From positions 124,001 to 188,000 of the forward strand of contig CALATA010000017.1 of the NCBI GenBank assembly GCA_937888905.1: a stretch of DNA of 64,000 nt, read 5' to 3'. The translations under genes were made by a program, and so were the position numbers. The DNA is from Terrimonas sp937888905. GTDB taxonomy: Bacteria > Bacteroidota > Bacteroidia > Chitinophagales > Chitinophagaceae. Shown piece by piece: positions 27,523 to 36,963 of the stretch. The first letter of the stretch is position 1, and each line of letters starts with the position of its first letter. Below the pieces are notes generated by a model. That model had not been told where the DNA came from and ran no database searches. It was given only the letters and a program-made list of their open reading frames with translations.

Positions 27523-28608
27523 TTATTTAACAGTCAATGTAGAATAAGAAAGAAAAACAGCCAGCAACAATACCGCCATCACTGCTGCCGATAAAAACAC
27601 CAGCATGAATTTGCCGATGGTTTTGCCCCAGGATTGCGCATAAAAATTACGCATCGCTTTCAACAAGTATACGATCACAGACAGGTACAACGCCACTGTT
27701 ATATATCCAAGGAAACCCCAGCCCGTAACGCTTTGCAGGGAACTGACCAGCTCGGTAAAAAACAACAACACAAAACAAAATATATACAAATGCAGGGTGA
27801 ATATGCCGTGATCGACCGCTGTAAATTGTTTGCGCCTGATGTAGACCAGTTTCAGGATCAACATGAACAATGGTAAAGACACAAACAGCATATAGGGCAC
27901 ACGGTGCAAGACTTCCGAGTTTAATTTCTCGGTCAGTACTTCGGGATCGTCGCCGTATTTTTCATTCAGGGAAACGAATTTCCGGTTGAACACACGTTCC
28001 AGCCATCCATCACGTTTTCCGCGGGGCAGCGATGCCTGAATAGAATCATAGGCGGCCACACTTTTATATTTTCTTAAACCAAACGACATTCCTTCATTCC
28101 GGAGTTTGATGATCGCATTTTGAAATTCTTCGGGACTGATTACGCGTGAAGTGTCTTCCAGCAGTGCAATCCGTTCTTTCAGATCGGTACGGGTTGTATC
28201 GGTTTCAAGTACCTGTTTGTAGCCTTCCGCGAGTTCGAGCCGGTCCATGGTTTTCAGTTTACCCGAACCGATATTGATCATCGAGCCATGACCCGCAAAA
28301 AAAGTAAAATAGATCAGGAAAAAAACTGCAGAAGTAAGCAGGTACATCCGTACCGGATGCAGGTACCGCATTCTGCGTCCGCGCATGTATTCGGCAGTCA
28401 GAAAACCAGGTTTACGGATCAGTAATCCAACCGTTTTAAAGAATTTCCCTTCAAAGTGAAAAATATCCGCCACAAAGTGCGAGGATACGGCCCAAAAGCT
28501 TTCGCGTGGTTCTACGTTTTCCTGCCCGCATTCCTGGCAAAAGCGTCCCTGAACATAGGCTCCACAATTCAGACAGTTCCGTTCTTTCCGGAGAGGGCTG
28601 TGCGACAT
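27523..28608 (-). CDS. DUF3667 membrane protein with N-terminal zinc ribbon
   Basis: 361 residues. The N-terminus has a four-cysteine ribbon (NCLNCGAYVQGRFCQECGQ). It is followed by the conserved DUF3667 stretch (FHFEGKFFKTVGLLIRKPGF, EYMRGRRMRYLHPVRMYLL) and at least four membrane helices, one near 80-100 and three in the C-terminal 150 residues. Function is unknown, and the family is widespread in Bacteroidota. It lies 11 bp upstream of mazG on the same strand, so it may head that operon. Confidence 0.85.
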   Translation of the reverse strand: MSHSPLRKERNCLNCGAYVQGRFCQECGQENVEPRESFWAVSSHFVADIFHFEGKFFKTVGLLIRKPGFLTAEYMRGRRMRYLHPVRMYLLTSAVFFLIYFTFFAGHGSMINIGSGKLKTMDRLELAEGYKQVLETDTTRTDLKERIALLEDTSRVISPEEFQNAIIKLRNEGMSFGLRKYKSVAAYDSIQASLPRGKRDGWLERVFNRKFVSLNEKYGDDPEVLTEKLNSEVLHRVPYMLFVSLPLFMLILKLVYIRRKQFTAVDHGIFTLHLYIFCFVLLFFTELVSSLQSVTGWGFLGYITVALYLSVIVYLLKAMRNFYAQSWGKTIGKFMLVFLSAAVMAVLLLAVFLSYSTLTVK

Positions 28609-28683
28609 ACTAAAGTTTTCTTAAATAAATATTGCAAATATACACGGAGACGCCCCCCTTTTACGTTTACAGGCTAATTTGGC

Positions 28684-28691
28684 TAATTTTG
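28684..28691 (+). promoter_or_regulatory. -7 box TAATTTTG before secreted repeat protein
   Basis: Matches TAnnTTTG and ends 18 bp before the ATG at 28710. A TTTT/TTTA-rich stretch lies about 20 bp upstream. Confidence 0.55.
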
Positions 28692-28709
28692 ACAAAAGAA
28701 CCTAACCGG

Positions 28710-29555
28710 ATGAAATATCTTTTCAGCATTTTACTATCCTTATCCCTGTATTCGCTCAAAGCGCAGTTTTACTACAATGATGTGATCGGTACGGTTGAAA
28801 CCAATGCCCGCATGAGCCTGCTCGTCAGTCAGCAGATCGGTTCAATATCGGCCACCGGCTTTGACGAACGCGGCGCTAAAAATACCGACTTCAACGAATG
28901 GCAGGAAATCGGCGATAACGGCCGGCTGATGAAAGTGACCACCCGCAACAAGTTCGACAAGAATACCGTCTATTACCGTTTCGATGCACAACAACGCCTC
29001 CTCTCTGTAACGGATTCCACTGACACCGGTTTTACCCAAACGCTTTACACTTACCAGGCCAACAATAACTACCCCATATCTGTTAAAACAACCACCAGCG
29101 ACAAATCCCAGGAGTTCGATGACACCGAAACACACCTGTGGGAGTATGGTTCGGACGGATTGCCTGAAAAAATGTGGAGAATAAAAAACAGTGCTGATAC
29201 AACCGAATTCCGGTTTGGTAGGGACGAAAAGGGCAAAGTTGCGGACGAACAGCTTTACAGGAAGGGAAAGAAGTTCGGCGACCCTATTTATTATTATTAT
29301 ACAGACAACGGAATGCTTTCAGACATTGTCAGGTATGACAAGTATGAAAAAATGCTTTTACCGGAGACACTCTTTGAATACGATGCAGCAGGAAGATTAG
29401 CGCAAAAGATGGTAGTCACTTCCAACAGAACACGCGATTACATGATCTGGCGTTATGCTTATAATACTGCAGGTCTGCGTACCAAAGAAGTATTGTTTGA
29501 TAAAAATAAAAAACAGACCGGCCGCATCGACTACGCCTACTCTCCGGCGAAATAG
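28710..29555 (+). CDS. Secreted protein with YD/RHS-like short repeats
   Basis: 281 residues from ATG 28710 (the longer frame has no good start). The signal peptide MKYLFSILLSLSLYSLKAQ is clear. The body consists of repeated beta-hairpin-like units of about 20-25 residues with Y-x-Y, G-R-L and D-A-x-G-R-L motifs (FDAQQRLLSVTDS, YDAAGRLAQKMVV, YNTAGLRTKEVLF), similar to YD repeats of RHS proteins but without a toxin domain. It is likely exported and may form a small beta-shell. Function is unknown. It lies upstream of the TonB receptor with a 75-bp gap. Confidence 0.75.
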   Translation: MKYLFSILLSLSLYSLKAQFYYNDVIGTVETNARMSLLVSQQIGSISATGFDERGAKNTDFNEWQEIGDNGRLMKVTTRNKFDKNTVYYRFDAQQRLLSVTDSTDTGFTQTLYTYQANNNYPISVKTTTSDKSQEFDDTETHLWEYGSDGLPEKMWRIKNSADTTEFRFGRDEKGKVADEQLYRKGKKFGDPIYYYYTDNGMLSDIVRYDKYEKMLLPETLFEYDAAGRLAQKMVVTSNRTRDYMIWRYAYNTAGLRTKEVLFDKNKKQTGRIDYAYSPAK

Positions 29556-29630
29556 TTTTTTACGATTGCTTCAGAAAAGGATTTTTGATAACAGCTTTGC
29601 TGTTGTCGTGAATTGGACATGCATTGACTT

Positions 29631-31949
29631 ATGATAAAAAGAACCATAACCACGCTGCTCCTGCTGTGCAGCACACTGGCCGTTTTTTCCCAGGAAAAAT
29701 TTACCATCAGCGGTACCATCACCTCCAAAGCGAAAGGTGAAACATTGATCGGCGCTTCTATAAAGGCCGGCAACCAGGGCGTAACCAGTAATGAATACGG
29801 CTTCTTCTCGCTTACACTGGATAAAGGCAGCCATACGATCGAAGTATCTGCGGTCGGTATGCAAACCTTTACCGAAACCATTAACCTGGAGAAAGACACG
29901 CGACTCAACATCGCACTCGAAGACGAAATTAAAAGTCTCGAAGGCGTAACCGTATCTGCGCAGACCAGGGGTCGCAGTATCACCAACCCGCAGATGGGCG
30001 TGGAGAAATTGTCGACCAAAGACATCAAAAACATTCCGGTCTTATTTGGCGAAAAAGACATTCTTAAAACCATCCAGTTGCTGCCCGGTATCAAATCTGC
30101 CGGCGAAGGCAACAGCGGTTTTTACGTACGCGGTGGCGCCGTAGATCAGAACCTCATCCTGCTGGATGAAGCTCCGGTGTACAATGCCTCCCACCTGCTG
30201 GGCTTTTTCTCCACTTTTAATTCCGATGCGATCAAAGACATGACCGTTTACAAAGGCGGGATGCCCGCTCAATACGGTGGTCGCCTTTCATCCGTATTGG
30301 ATATTAAAATGAATGACGGTAACAACCAGGACTATAACGTGAGCGGAGGCCTCGGACTCATCTCGGCCAAACTCAACGTGGAAGGACCGATCCAGAAAGG
30401 AAAATCATCTTTCCTGGTAACAGGCCGCCGCACCTACGCGGATGTATTCCTGAAGCTGTCAAGCGATTCGTCCATTAATCGCAACACACTTTATTTCTAT
30501 GACCTGAACGCCAAACTGAACTATCAGCTTGGCGATAAAGACCGGCTTTACCTGTCTGGTTATTTTGGTAAAGATGTGCTGGGCATCGGTGAAACATTTG
30601 GCATTGACTGGGGCAACTCTACCGGCACGCTGCGCTGGAATCACATTTACAATGCGAAACTGTTTTCCAACACTTCCCTTATTTACAGCAACTACCAGTA
30701 TAACATCGGCATCCGCAGCGGCGGCGACGACTTCGACATCCTGTCACGCATCCGCGACTGGAACATTAAACACGAGTACCAATGGTACACCAACAGCCGC
30801 AACAACTGGCGATTTGGGCTGAATAGTATTTACCATAATATACTCCCTGGCGAAGTAAAGGCATCCGCTACGTCGAGCGTTAATTCTTCCGCGTTGCAGA
30901 AACGTTATTCATGGGAAAATGCGCTTTACCTGACCAATACCTGGAAAGCATCCGACAAGATCAACCTGACTTATGGCATGCGGCTTTCCTCCTTCAGCAT
31001 CCTGGGAGAAGGTGATTTCTATAATATAGATGACGAAGGCAAAGTGCTCGACACTATGAGCTACTCCAAAGGAGAATTTGTAAAAACCTATTTCTACCTC
31101 GAGCCGCGCCTCGCTGCCAGTTATGTGTTCAACCCGCGCACCTCACTGAAAGCTTCGTATGTACGCAACACCCAAAGCCTGCACCTGATCTCCAACTCGA
31201 CCTCCTCCAACCCTACGGATAAATGGATTGCAAGCACCAATATCATCAAACCCGAGATCGCCGACCAGGTATCGCTCGGTTTCTACCGCGATCTCTTCAA
31301 CAATAATTATGAGTTGAGCGTGGAAGCCTATTACAAATCCATGCAAAACCAGATCGACTACCGTGACGGAGCAGACGTATTCGCCAACAACGATGCGATC
31401 GAATCACAATTATTGTATGGAAAGGGCCGCGCTTACGGTATTGAATGGTTGCTGCGCAAAAAAACGGGCAGGCTCACCGGCTGGCTCAGCTATACCTTAT
31501 CCAAGACAGAAAAAAAGATCAACGGTATCAACAACGACCGCTGGTACAACGCCCGCCAGGACCGCACACACGATGTGGCCATCGTCGGTACATACCAACT
31601 CAGCCGCAAATGGACAGTGTCAGCTACCTGGGTATTCTATACCGGTGACGCCGTAACCTTCCCCGCAGGTAAATACCGCGTAAACGATCAGACCGTTTTC
31701 TATTATACCGATCGCAACGGCTACCGCATGCCGGATTATCACCGCCTGGATATCGGCGCCAACTGGACGCTGAAACAGACAAAGAAAAGAACCTCTGAAC
31801 TGAGTTTCAGTTTATATAATGCCTACGGGCGGGAAAATGCTTACATCATCGACTTCCGTGATGCGGAAAACGATCCGAACAAAACAGAAGCCGTACGCTA
31901 TGCCCTGTTCAAATTCATTCCCTCCATTTCCTACAACTTTAAATTCTGA
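29631..31949 (+). CDS. TonB-dependent receptor with carboxypeptidase-regulatory-like domain
   Basis: 772 residues. Signal peptide MIKRTITTLLLLCSTLAVFSQ, then a carboxypeptidase D regulatory-like domain (KFTISGTITSKAKGETLIGA, about 22-105), plug (IKNIPVLFGEKDILKTIQLLPG, FYVRGGAVDQNLILLDEAPVY, about 130-230) and a beta-barrel to the C-terminal Phe. It is shorter than SusC proteins and lacks their length and TonB-box style. The downstream DUF4249 lipoprotein starts 4 bp after its stop, and such pairs are common in Bacteroidota. The imported ligand is unknown and need not be a sugar. Confidence 0.92.
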   Translation: MIKRTITTLLLLCSTLAVFSQEKFTISGTITSKAKGETLIGASIKAGNQGVTSNEYGFFSLTLDKGSHTIEVSAVGMQTFTETINLEKDTRLNIALEDEIKSLEGVTVSAQTRGRSITNPQMGVEKLSTKDIKNIPVLFGEKDILKTIQLLPGIKSAGEGNSGFYVRGGAVDQNLILLDEAPVYNASHLLGFFSTFNSDAIKDMTVYKGGMPAQYGGRLSSVLDIKMNDGNNQDYNVSGGLGLISAKLNVEGPIQKGKSSFLVTGRRTYADVFLKLSSDSSINRNTLYFYDLNAKLNYQLGDKDRLYLSGYFGKDVLGIGETFGIDWGNSTGTLRWNHIYNAKLFSNTSLIYSNYQYNIGIRSGGDDFDILSRIRDWNIKHEYQWYTNSRNNWRFGLNSIYHNILPGEVKASATSSVNSSALQKRYSWENALYLTNTWKASDKINLTYGMRLSSFSILGEGDFYNIDDEGKVLDTMSYSKGEFVKTYFYLEPRLAASYVFNPRTSLKASYVRNTQSLHLISNSTSSNPTDKWIASTNIIKPEIADQVSLGFYRDLFNNNYELSVEAYYKSMQNQIDYRDGADVFANNDAIESQLLYGKGRAYGIEWLLRKKTGRLTGWLSYTLSKTEKKINGINNDRWYNARQDRTHDVAIVGTYQLSRKWTVSATWVFYTGDAVTFPAGKYRVNDQTVFYYTDRNGYRMPDYHRLDIGANWTLKQTKKRTSELSFSLYNAYGRENAYIIDFRDAENDPNKTEAVRYALFKFIPSISYNFKF

Positions 31950-31953
31950 TAAC

Positions 31954-32784
31954 ATGCGTATCCAATCATATACAACAAAGTTGCTCACAGGAATAGGAAG
32001 CGTATTGATGCTGAGCCTGTTTAGTTCCTGCGAAAAAGTAATCGACCTCAACCTCAACAGTGCCGAAAAGAAATATGTGGTAGAAGCCGTGCTGAGTGAT
32101 ATTCCGGGCCAGGCCAAAGTGTTGCTGACACAAACAAAAGACTTCGACGAAGACAACACCTTTCCCGGTATCTCCGGTGCCACCGTGACCATTACTGAAA
32201 ATGGTGGCGGCACCACCACACTGGCGCCAACATCGCCCGGTGTATACGAAGCTCCTGCATTGACGGGTGTTTCGGGCCGCAGTTATACTTTGCGTGTTAC
32301 CGCACCTACCGGAGAAGTGTTCACCGCCGTGTCCACCATGCCGCAAAAAGTGCTGATGGATACGATCTACGCAACCGATGAATTTTTCTTCGGGGAAAAT
32401 ATGAAAGTGGTCAATGTGGACCATCCCGATCCCGTGGGGCTGGGCAACAGCTATCGTTATATACAATATATAAATGGCGAAAGAAAAACGGCGATCCAGA
32501 TCCGCAACGATGATTACAGCGATGGCAGAAGGATCAACTCTAAGCTGTTCGACTTTGACGACGACGATGATGATGAGGATAAACTGAAAAGCGGTGACCA
32601 GGTAAGGATCGACTTTCTTTGTATCGATCCTGCTATATATAAATACTGGTTCAGCCTGATCCGCAGTGCCACTGGCGGCAACCAGCAGGCAACACCGGCG
32701 AATCCTGTGTCCAATATGCAAGGCGGCGCACTCGGGTACTTCAGCGCGCACACCTTCCACAGTAAAACAATGATCGTTCCTTAA
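31954..32784 (+). CDS. DUF4249 lipoprotein, partner of the TonB receptor
   Basis: 276 residues from ATG 31954, 4 bp after the receptor stop. Lipoprotein signal with lipobox LFSSC, then EKVIDLNLNSAEKKYVVEA, the usual DUF4249 start. Two beta-sandwich-like modules follow (ATVTITENGGGTT, SYTLRVTAPTGEVF). An acidic run (FDFDDDDDDEDK) lies near residue 200 and could bind calcium. It is probably a surface lipoprotein that caps or feeds the receptor. Its end lies 2 bp from the end of the convergent DUF4861 gene. Confidence 0.85.
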   Translation: MRIQSYTTKLLTGIGSVLMLSLFSSCEKVIDLNLNSAEKKYVVEAVLSDIPGQAKVLLTQTKDFDEDNTFPGISGATVTITENGGGTTTLAPTSPGVYEAPALTGVSGRSYTLRVTAPTGEVFTAVSTMPQKVLMDTIYATDEFFFGENMKVVNVDHPDPVGLGNSYRYIQYINGERKTAIQIRNDDYSDGRRINSKLFDFDDDDDDEDKLKSGDQVRIDFLCIDPAIYKYWFSLIRSATGGNQQATPANPVSNMQGGALGYFSAHTFHSKTMIVP

Positions 32785-32786
32785 GA

Positions 32787-34064
32787 TCAGCGGTTAATGG
32801 AAACGGGGCGGCTGAAATTAAACGCCTCCGTTTTCAGAAAATCGGTGAAGGATTGTTCGGCGCTGAAGCGGGCATCCGATTTTTCCCAGGCAGCATAAAA
32901 GCGGAATATGGCTTTGTTGCCGGGAAATTTGACGGTGTAAGTATTCAACACGTCACTACCCGCATTGGGTGTAACACCAAAATCGGCGGCAGTACCTTTT
33001 CCCACTAAAATAGCGAGGCCCAGTTTGTCGTTGTTTTCCGATTGCCTGCCGAAAGTATAAAGCACGGAGGCATCGAGTGTGTCCACTCTTTTCGCAGGGA
33101 GATTGTAGAGATTAACAATCCCCGTCACCAGTTCATCGCCTTCGCGCGCACCGTTGAGCGTAACCCTGCTCTCATAAAAATATTGTCCGGCCCATATATG
33201 AATTTCTTCCGTCAACGACATGGTACCGGTACGGCCGGGTATCTGCCAGGCCGGATAATGCATCCTGAAAATTGCACGTAACGGACCATCAGCCACCTTT
33301 TCGTATTTAACCGGCCCCATCGATAAACCACCAAGACGCAACAAGGTATCGCGGCCGTTCACATTTGATAAATGCACCGCTAATGCACCGGCGCCAAGCG
33401 ATTTGCCTACTTTCAAAATATCCATCCCCCAATCCGACAAATGATGATAGCTATTGGCAGGGTTGGTTCCTACTTCATCGAGCACCATGCGGGGTGTGGT
33501 CTTTCCCCAAATGTCTTTGCAGTTGCGTCCATCGAAATAAAAACGAAAGCCAACCTTATCGTTTTCCCAGGCGGGACCTTCTGTGAGAAATGGCGGTAAT
33601 TTTTCTTTGCTGAAATCAGTGGGCTGCTGACCTGCAGGGATACTATCCGTTTCCAGATCGGTACCGAATGTACCATCACCCGACTTTCTCTTTTGGCGTA
33701 CGTGTGCACGTACAACGGCCTTGATCGTTGCCGGCGCATCGGAGGGCTCAAGTTTCCATTCATTTTTCTCCCCGGCGGCGGGCGATAACATAAAAGCGAT
33801 TTCATCCCACACACCGTCGTGGTTGAGGTCATCGTGTTGCACCAATACCGGAGGGCCGGTCTGGCCGGGACGGGTGATGATGATGTATTTCTCCGGTGAT
33901 AATTTTCCGGTGAAACGCTGTACCTGCGCGCGTGTTAAAACGACCAGTTCGTCTTTCTTGTCCTGATCAGTTGCATTGGTCAATTGCAATGATTGCCGCG
34001 GTGCGGAACAAGCGGTTATGGCCAATGCGAGAATTCCTGCGCTATAACGAATAAGATTCTTCAT
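32787..34064 (-). CDS. DUF4861 lipoprotein
   Basis: 425 residues with a lipoprotein signal (IRYSAGILALAITAC). The DUF4861 family is recognisable by QHDDLNHDGVWDEIAFM, GPAWENDKVGFRFYFDGRNCKDIWGK and YHHLSDWGMDILKVGKSLGAG. Family members occur in polysaccharide-utilisation loci next to pectin- and hemicellulose-type enzymes, and no biochemical role can be read here. The start follows the GH43 stop by 12 bp, so the two form an operon. Confidence 0.82.
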   Translation of the reverse strand: MKNLIRYSAGILALAITACSAPRQSLQLTNATDQDKKDELVVLTRAQVQRFTGKLSPEKYIIITRPGQTGPPVLVQHDDLNHDGVWDEIAFMLSPAAGEKNEWKLEPSDAPATIKAVVRAHVRQKRKSGDGTFGTDLETDSIPAGQQPTDFSKEKLPPFLTEGPAWENDKVGFRFYFDGRNCKDIWGKTTPRMVLDEVGTNPANSYHHLSDWGMDILKVGKSLGAGALAVHLSNVNGRDTLLRLGGLSMGPVKYEKVADGPLRAIFRMHYPAWQIPGRTGTMSLTEEIHIWAGQYFYESRVTLNGAREGDELVTGIVNLYNLPAKRVDTLDASVLYTFGRQSENNDKLGLAILVGKGTAADFGVTPNAGSDVLNTYTVKFPGNKAIFRFYAAWEKSDARFSAEQSFTDFLKTEAFNFSRPVSINR

Positions 34065-34076
34065 ACAAATTATTAT

Positions 34077-35684
34077 TTAAGGTTCAACATGGAACCAGTC
34101 GAAATCGGCATAACCACCGTTGCGTGCTTCCGCCGGTCCATTACAAAAAATACCAACACGCGCACCGATCCATTTGCCTTCTCTGGCTTTGAAAACATTG
34201 CCCAATGGAGCAAAGGCCGTGCCGTCTGTGCTATAACTGAATAAACAATCACCGCCCTCTTTTACCTGTACGCGTAGCCAGACCCATCCACCGTTGATGA
34301 AATGCCCGGCTTGTTTTGTCTCCGCCTGTCCTTTCTCCGCATCCTTACACAACATTTGTGAAAGCAGGTAACCGTTTCCACTGCGACGAATGCTGATATA
34401 ACCGTAATCATGCCCCATTACCAGCAGGCCCGCCTGTTTACCGTTGCTATCGGCCACGAGCCGGAGTCTGGTGGTGACGGTGAAAGCCGGGGCGGGAAAT
34501 TTTTGCAGCAATAAATTCGGCACCTGCCACATATTGACGCTTCCGGCAGGACGACGCAAAGCGAACAAACGCAGATAGCCGGAAGGAGGTAATTGCGCCC
34601 ACCAGGTGATTTGAGGATTTGCATTCCATTGCCACTGCAAACCCAACTGCGCTGTATTGAATTCATCCGATTCAGGAGGCGTATATTTTGTATTGATTTT
34701 GGAAACAGGCTTTTTGTACAGGAGTACGGGTTCACCTTTCCCATCGCCGTCGGCATCGGCTCCGATTACGGGCCAATTGTTTTTCCAGCTCATGGGCTGC
34801 AGGTGCACTACGCGACCATATACACCTTTGTCCTGGAAATGCAGAAACCATGAATCGCCAGATGGCGTTTCAACCCAGGCACCCTGGTGAGGTCCGTTCA
34901 CGGGAGAACGGCCCTGGTCCATCACGATCTTTTCTTCATAAGGGCCGTAAATATTTTTTGATCGTAAAACGAGTTGCCAGCCCGTAGCCACGCCGCCAGC
35001 CGGTGCAAAGATGTAATAGTAACCATTCCGTTTATAAAACTTCGGTCCTTCCAATGTCGGATGCGCATCGTGCCCGTCGAAGACATGACGGCCATCGCCG
35101 GTTGCTTTTTTTCCATCGGTACTTAAAGGACTTACCGTTAACAGACTATTGACTTGGGCGCGGCTTGCAGCCCAACCATAAACGAGATAGGCTTTGCCGT
35201 CATCGTCCCACAACGGACAAGGATCGATGATACCCTTTCCCGGCAATACCAATTCCGGCGCAGACCAGGGACCTTCGGCCCGTTGTGCCGTCACCACGTA
35301 AATACCAAAATCAGGATCGGGATAGTAAATATAAAACAAGCCTTTGTGATAACGGATAGCGGGCGCCCACACGCCTTCTCCGTTACGCACTTCATTGAAA
35401 TGTTCCAGCGGTACTTGTCTGGGCAATGCATAACCGATCAATTGCCAGTTGACGAGATCGGCGGATTTCAGAACGGGCAATCCGGGCGTGCAGTTAAAAC
35501 TGGAAGCGGTCATGTAGTAATAATCGCCTACACGCACAGCATCGGGATCAGAGTAATCGGCGTGCAGCACCGGATTCTTATATTGTCCGTTACCCTGATC
35601 GGAGACCCAGGTTTTAGACAGGGTTGTTTGCGCGTGAGATGTAAAAGCGCAGCAACACAACAGGAAAAAGAAGACAATTGCTTT
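34077..35684 (-). CDS. GH43 beta-xylosidase/arabinofuranosidase-like enzyme
   Basis: About 535 residues if translation starts at TTG 35684, which gives a normal signal peptide (MKAIVFFFLLCCCAFTSHAQ); a TTG at 35708 is also in frame and no ATG is available. The five-blade propeller has base Asp in YSDPDAVRVGDYYYM, modulator Asp in IIDPCPLWDDDGKAYLVYG and acid Glu in EGPKFYKRNGYYYIFAP. The C-terminal 200 residues form a laminin/ConA-like beta-sandwich. It probably removes xylose or arabinose from side chains in the periplasm. A -7-like TATATTTA lies at 35715-35722 on the minus strand, which supports the shorter start. Confidence 0.88.
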   Translation of the reverse strand, partial: KAIVFFFLLCCCAFTSHAQTTLSKTWVSDQGNGQYKNPVLHADYSDPDAVRVGDYYYMTASSFNCTPGLPVLKSADLVNWQLIGYALPRQVPLEHFNEVRNGEGVWAPAIRYHKGLFYIYYPDPDFGIYVVTAQRAEGPWSAPELVLPGKGIIDPCPLWDDDGKAYLVYGWAASRAQVNSLLTVSPLSTDGKKATGDGRHVFDGHDAHPTLEGPKFYKRNGYYYIFAPAGGVATGWQLVLRSKNIYGPYEEKIVMDQGRSPVNGPHQGAWVETPSGDSWFLHFQDKGVYGRVVHLQPMSWKNNWPVIGADADGDGKGEPVLLYKKPVSKINTKYTPPESDEFNTAQLGLQWQWNANPQITWWAQLPPSGYLRLFALRRPAGSVNMWQVPNLLLQKFPAPAFTVTTRLRLVADSNGKQAGLLVMGHDYGYISIRRSGNGYLLSQMLCKDAEKGQAETKQAGHFINGGWVWLRVQVKEGGDCLFSYSTDGTAFAPLGNVFKAREGKWIGARVGIFCNGPAEARNGGYADFDWFHVEP

Positions 35685-35756
35685 CAAGGCAGGAAATTTT
35701 AATATCAATCCGCGTAAATATAATGTCTTCGGTTGAAACCGCCGTCTTGAGGTGGA

Positions 35757-35928
35757 AGGCGGAAGGCTTAGGGCTTAAGGCGTAGGGTTTAAGGTTTTGC
35801 TCCCTATGCGTCTTTGCGTGAGAGGACGCTGCTTTTCACGCAAAGACGCAAAGAGATTAAGGCGCAGAGATGATTCATGCGCTTCACCATTCACCATTCA
35901 CCATTCACTATTCACCATTCACTATTGT
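35757..35928. repeat. Intergenic repeat block with 14-bp hairpin
   Basis: 35757-35795 is made of GGCTTAGG/GGCGTAGG words. 35808-35821 and 35836-35849 form a perfect 14-bp inverted repeat (GCGTCTTTGCGTGA). On the minus strand 35924-35885 is a TGAATGG 7-mer array that starts inside the TAG stop of the sugar-kinase gene. Confidence 0.85.
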
Positions 35929-36959
35929 AACTCACTCTCCCGCTCCGTATACAGCTCCAGCAACCGCAATTGGTTGGCGGCGCGGTGATAATTATGATGC
36001 GGATACTTTTCGCCATAATAGCGATCGTTCAGCAGGTAATCGGTGAGGAAACGAATGGCCTGCATATACAGCATAAAGCGGCCGGCGAAGTAAATATACC
36101 CATGTTCGGTTGGGGTGAGCAGGTTGCCCATTTCAGCTAAATATCCCTGCACGATTCCCTTATACACGTCGGGACGGACTGCCAGTTTATCGAGGTCACG
36201 CTCCTCCTCTCCTGCGGGAGAAAGATAGGTGCGGAACATATCACCGAGATCGCTGATAAAATAACCGGGCATCACCGTATCCAGGTCGATCACGGCAAGT
36301 CCCTTACCCTGCTCATCCAGTAAAACATTGCTGATCTTGGTATCGTGGTGCGTTACACGCAGGAGACAAGCAGGATTGGCAACGAATGCGTGATACTGTT
36401 GCTCGATATCGCTGTGTTGCTGCAACTCAGCTATCAAAGAAGAAGCCTGTGCAAGACGGGCCGGATCGCCCTGCTGTAAAGCATTGCGGAAAACCTCGCA
36501 GCGATGACCCAGGTCATGAAACAGTGGCAGCGTTATATGAAGCTGATCGATATTCATATCATGAAGCTGCCGTGTAAAAAGTCCGAACTGACGCGCTGCC
36601 TCGTATGCCTGCTGAGGTGTATCAACCGAGTTGAGACTGTGACCTCCATGGATAAAATGGAAAAGCCGGTACACCCGTCCGTTTAATTGCAACAGGTCGC
36701 CGTTATCGGGCGCAGCAACCGGTTGAAGAAAAGGTTGTGTAATCTTTTTGGAAGAAAGATGGTCGCTGATGCTGCGGATATTTTCTGCAACGGCTTGCGG
36801 ATTGGTAAAGATGGAGGTATTGAGTTGTTGCAAAACATACTTGTTCTCTGCCGTTGTTATCAGCCATGTGCCGTGAATTAATCCATTGCTTAATGACGCG
36901 GTGGTAAGAACAGGAGAACCGATACCAAACGCTTGTAAAATGATCGCCTTGTCGTTCAT
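35922..36959 (-). CDS. APH-fold kinase, probably an N-acetylhexosamine or related sugar kinase
   Basis: 345 residues from ATG 36959 (MNDKAIILQAFG), 4 bp after the stop of the GH109 gene. The aminoglycoside phosphotransferase/choline kinase fold is shown by TWLITTAENKYVLQQLN (ATP-site Lys), the Brenner-type VTHHDTKISNVLLDEQGKGLAVIDLDTVMPG (catalytic Asp and metal Asn/Asp) and ISDLGDMFRTYLS. Bifidobacterial NahK and Bacteroidota relatives of this fold phosphorylate N-acetylhexosamines at C1. Linkage to GH109 suggests it traps GalNAc, which is inference. Confidence 0.8.
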   Translation of the reverse strand: MNDKAIILQAFGIGSPVLTTASLSNGLIHGTWLITTAENKYVLQQLNTSIFTNPQAVAENIRSISDHLSSKKITQPFLQPVAAPDNGDLLQLNGRVYRLFHFIHGGHSLNSVDTPQQAYEAARQFGLFTRQLHDMNIDQLHITLPLFHDLGHRCEVFRNALQQGDPARLAQASSLIAELQQHSDIEQQYHAFVANPACLLRVTHHDTKISNVLLDEQGKGLAVIDLDTVMPGYFISDLGDMFRTYLSPAGEEERDLDKLAVRPDVYKGIVQGYLAEMGNLLTPTEHGYIYFAGRFMLYMQAIRFLTDYLLNDRYYGEKYPHHNYHRAANQLRLLELYTERESELQ

Positions 36960-36963
36960 AACA

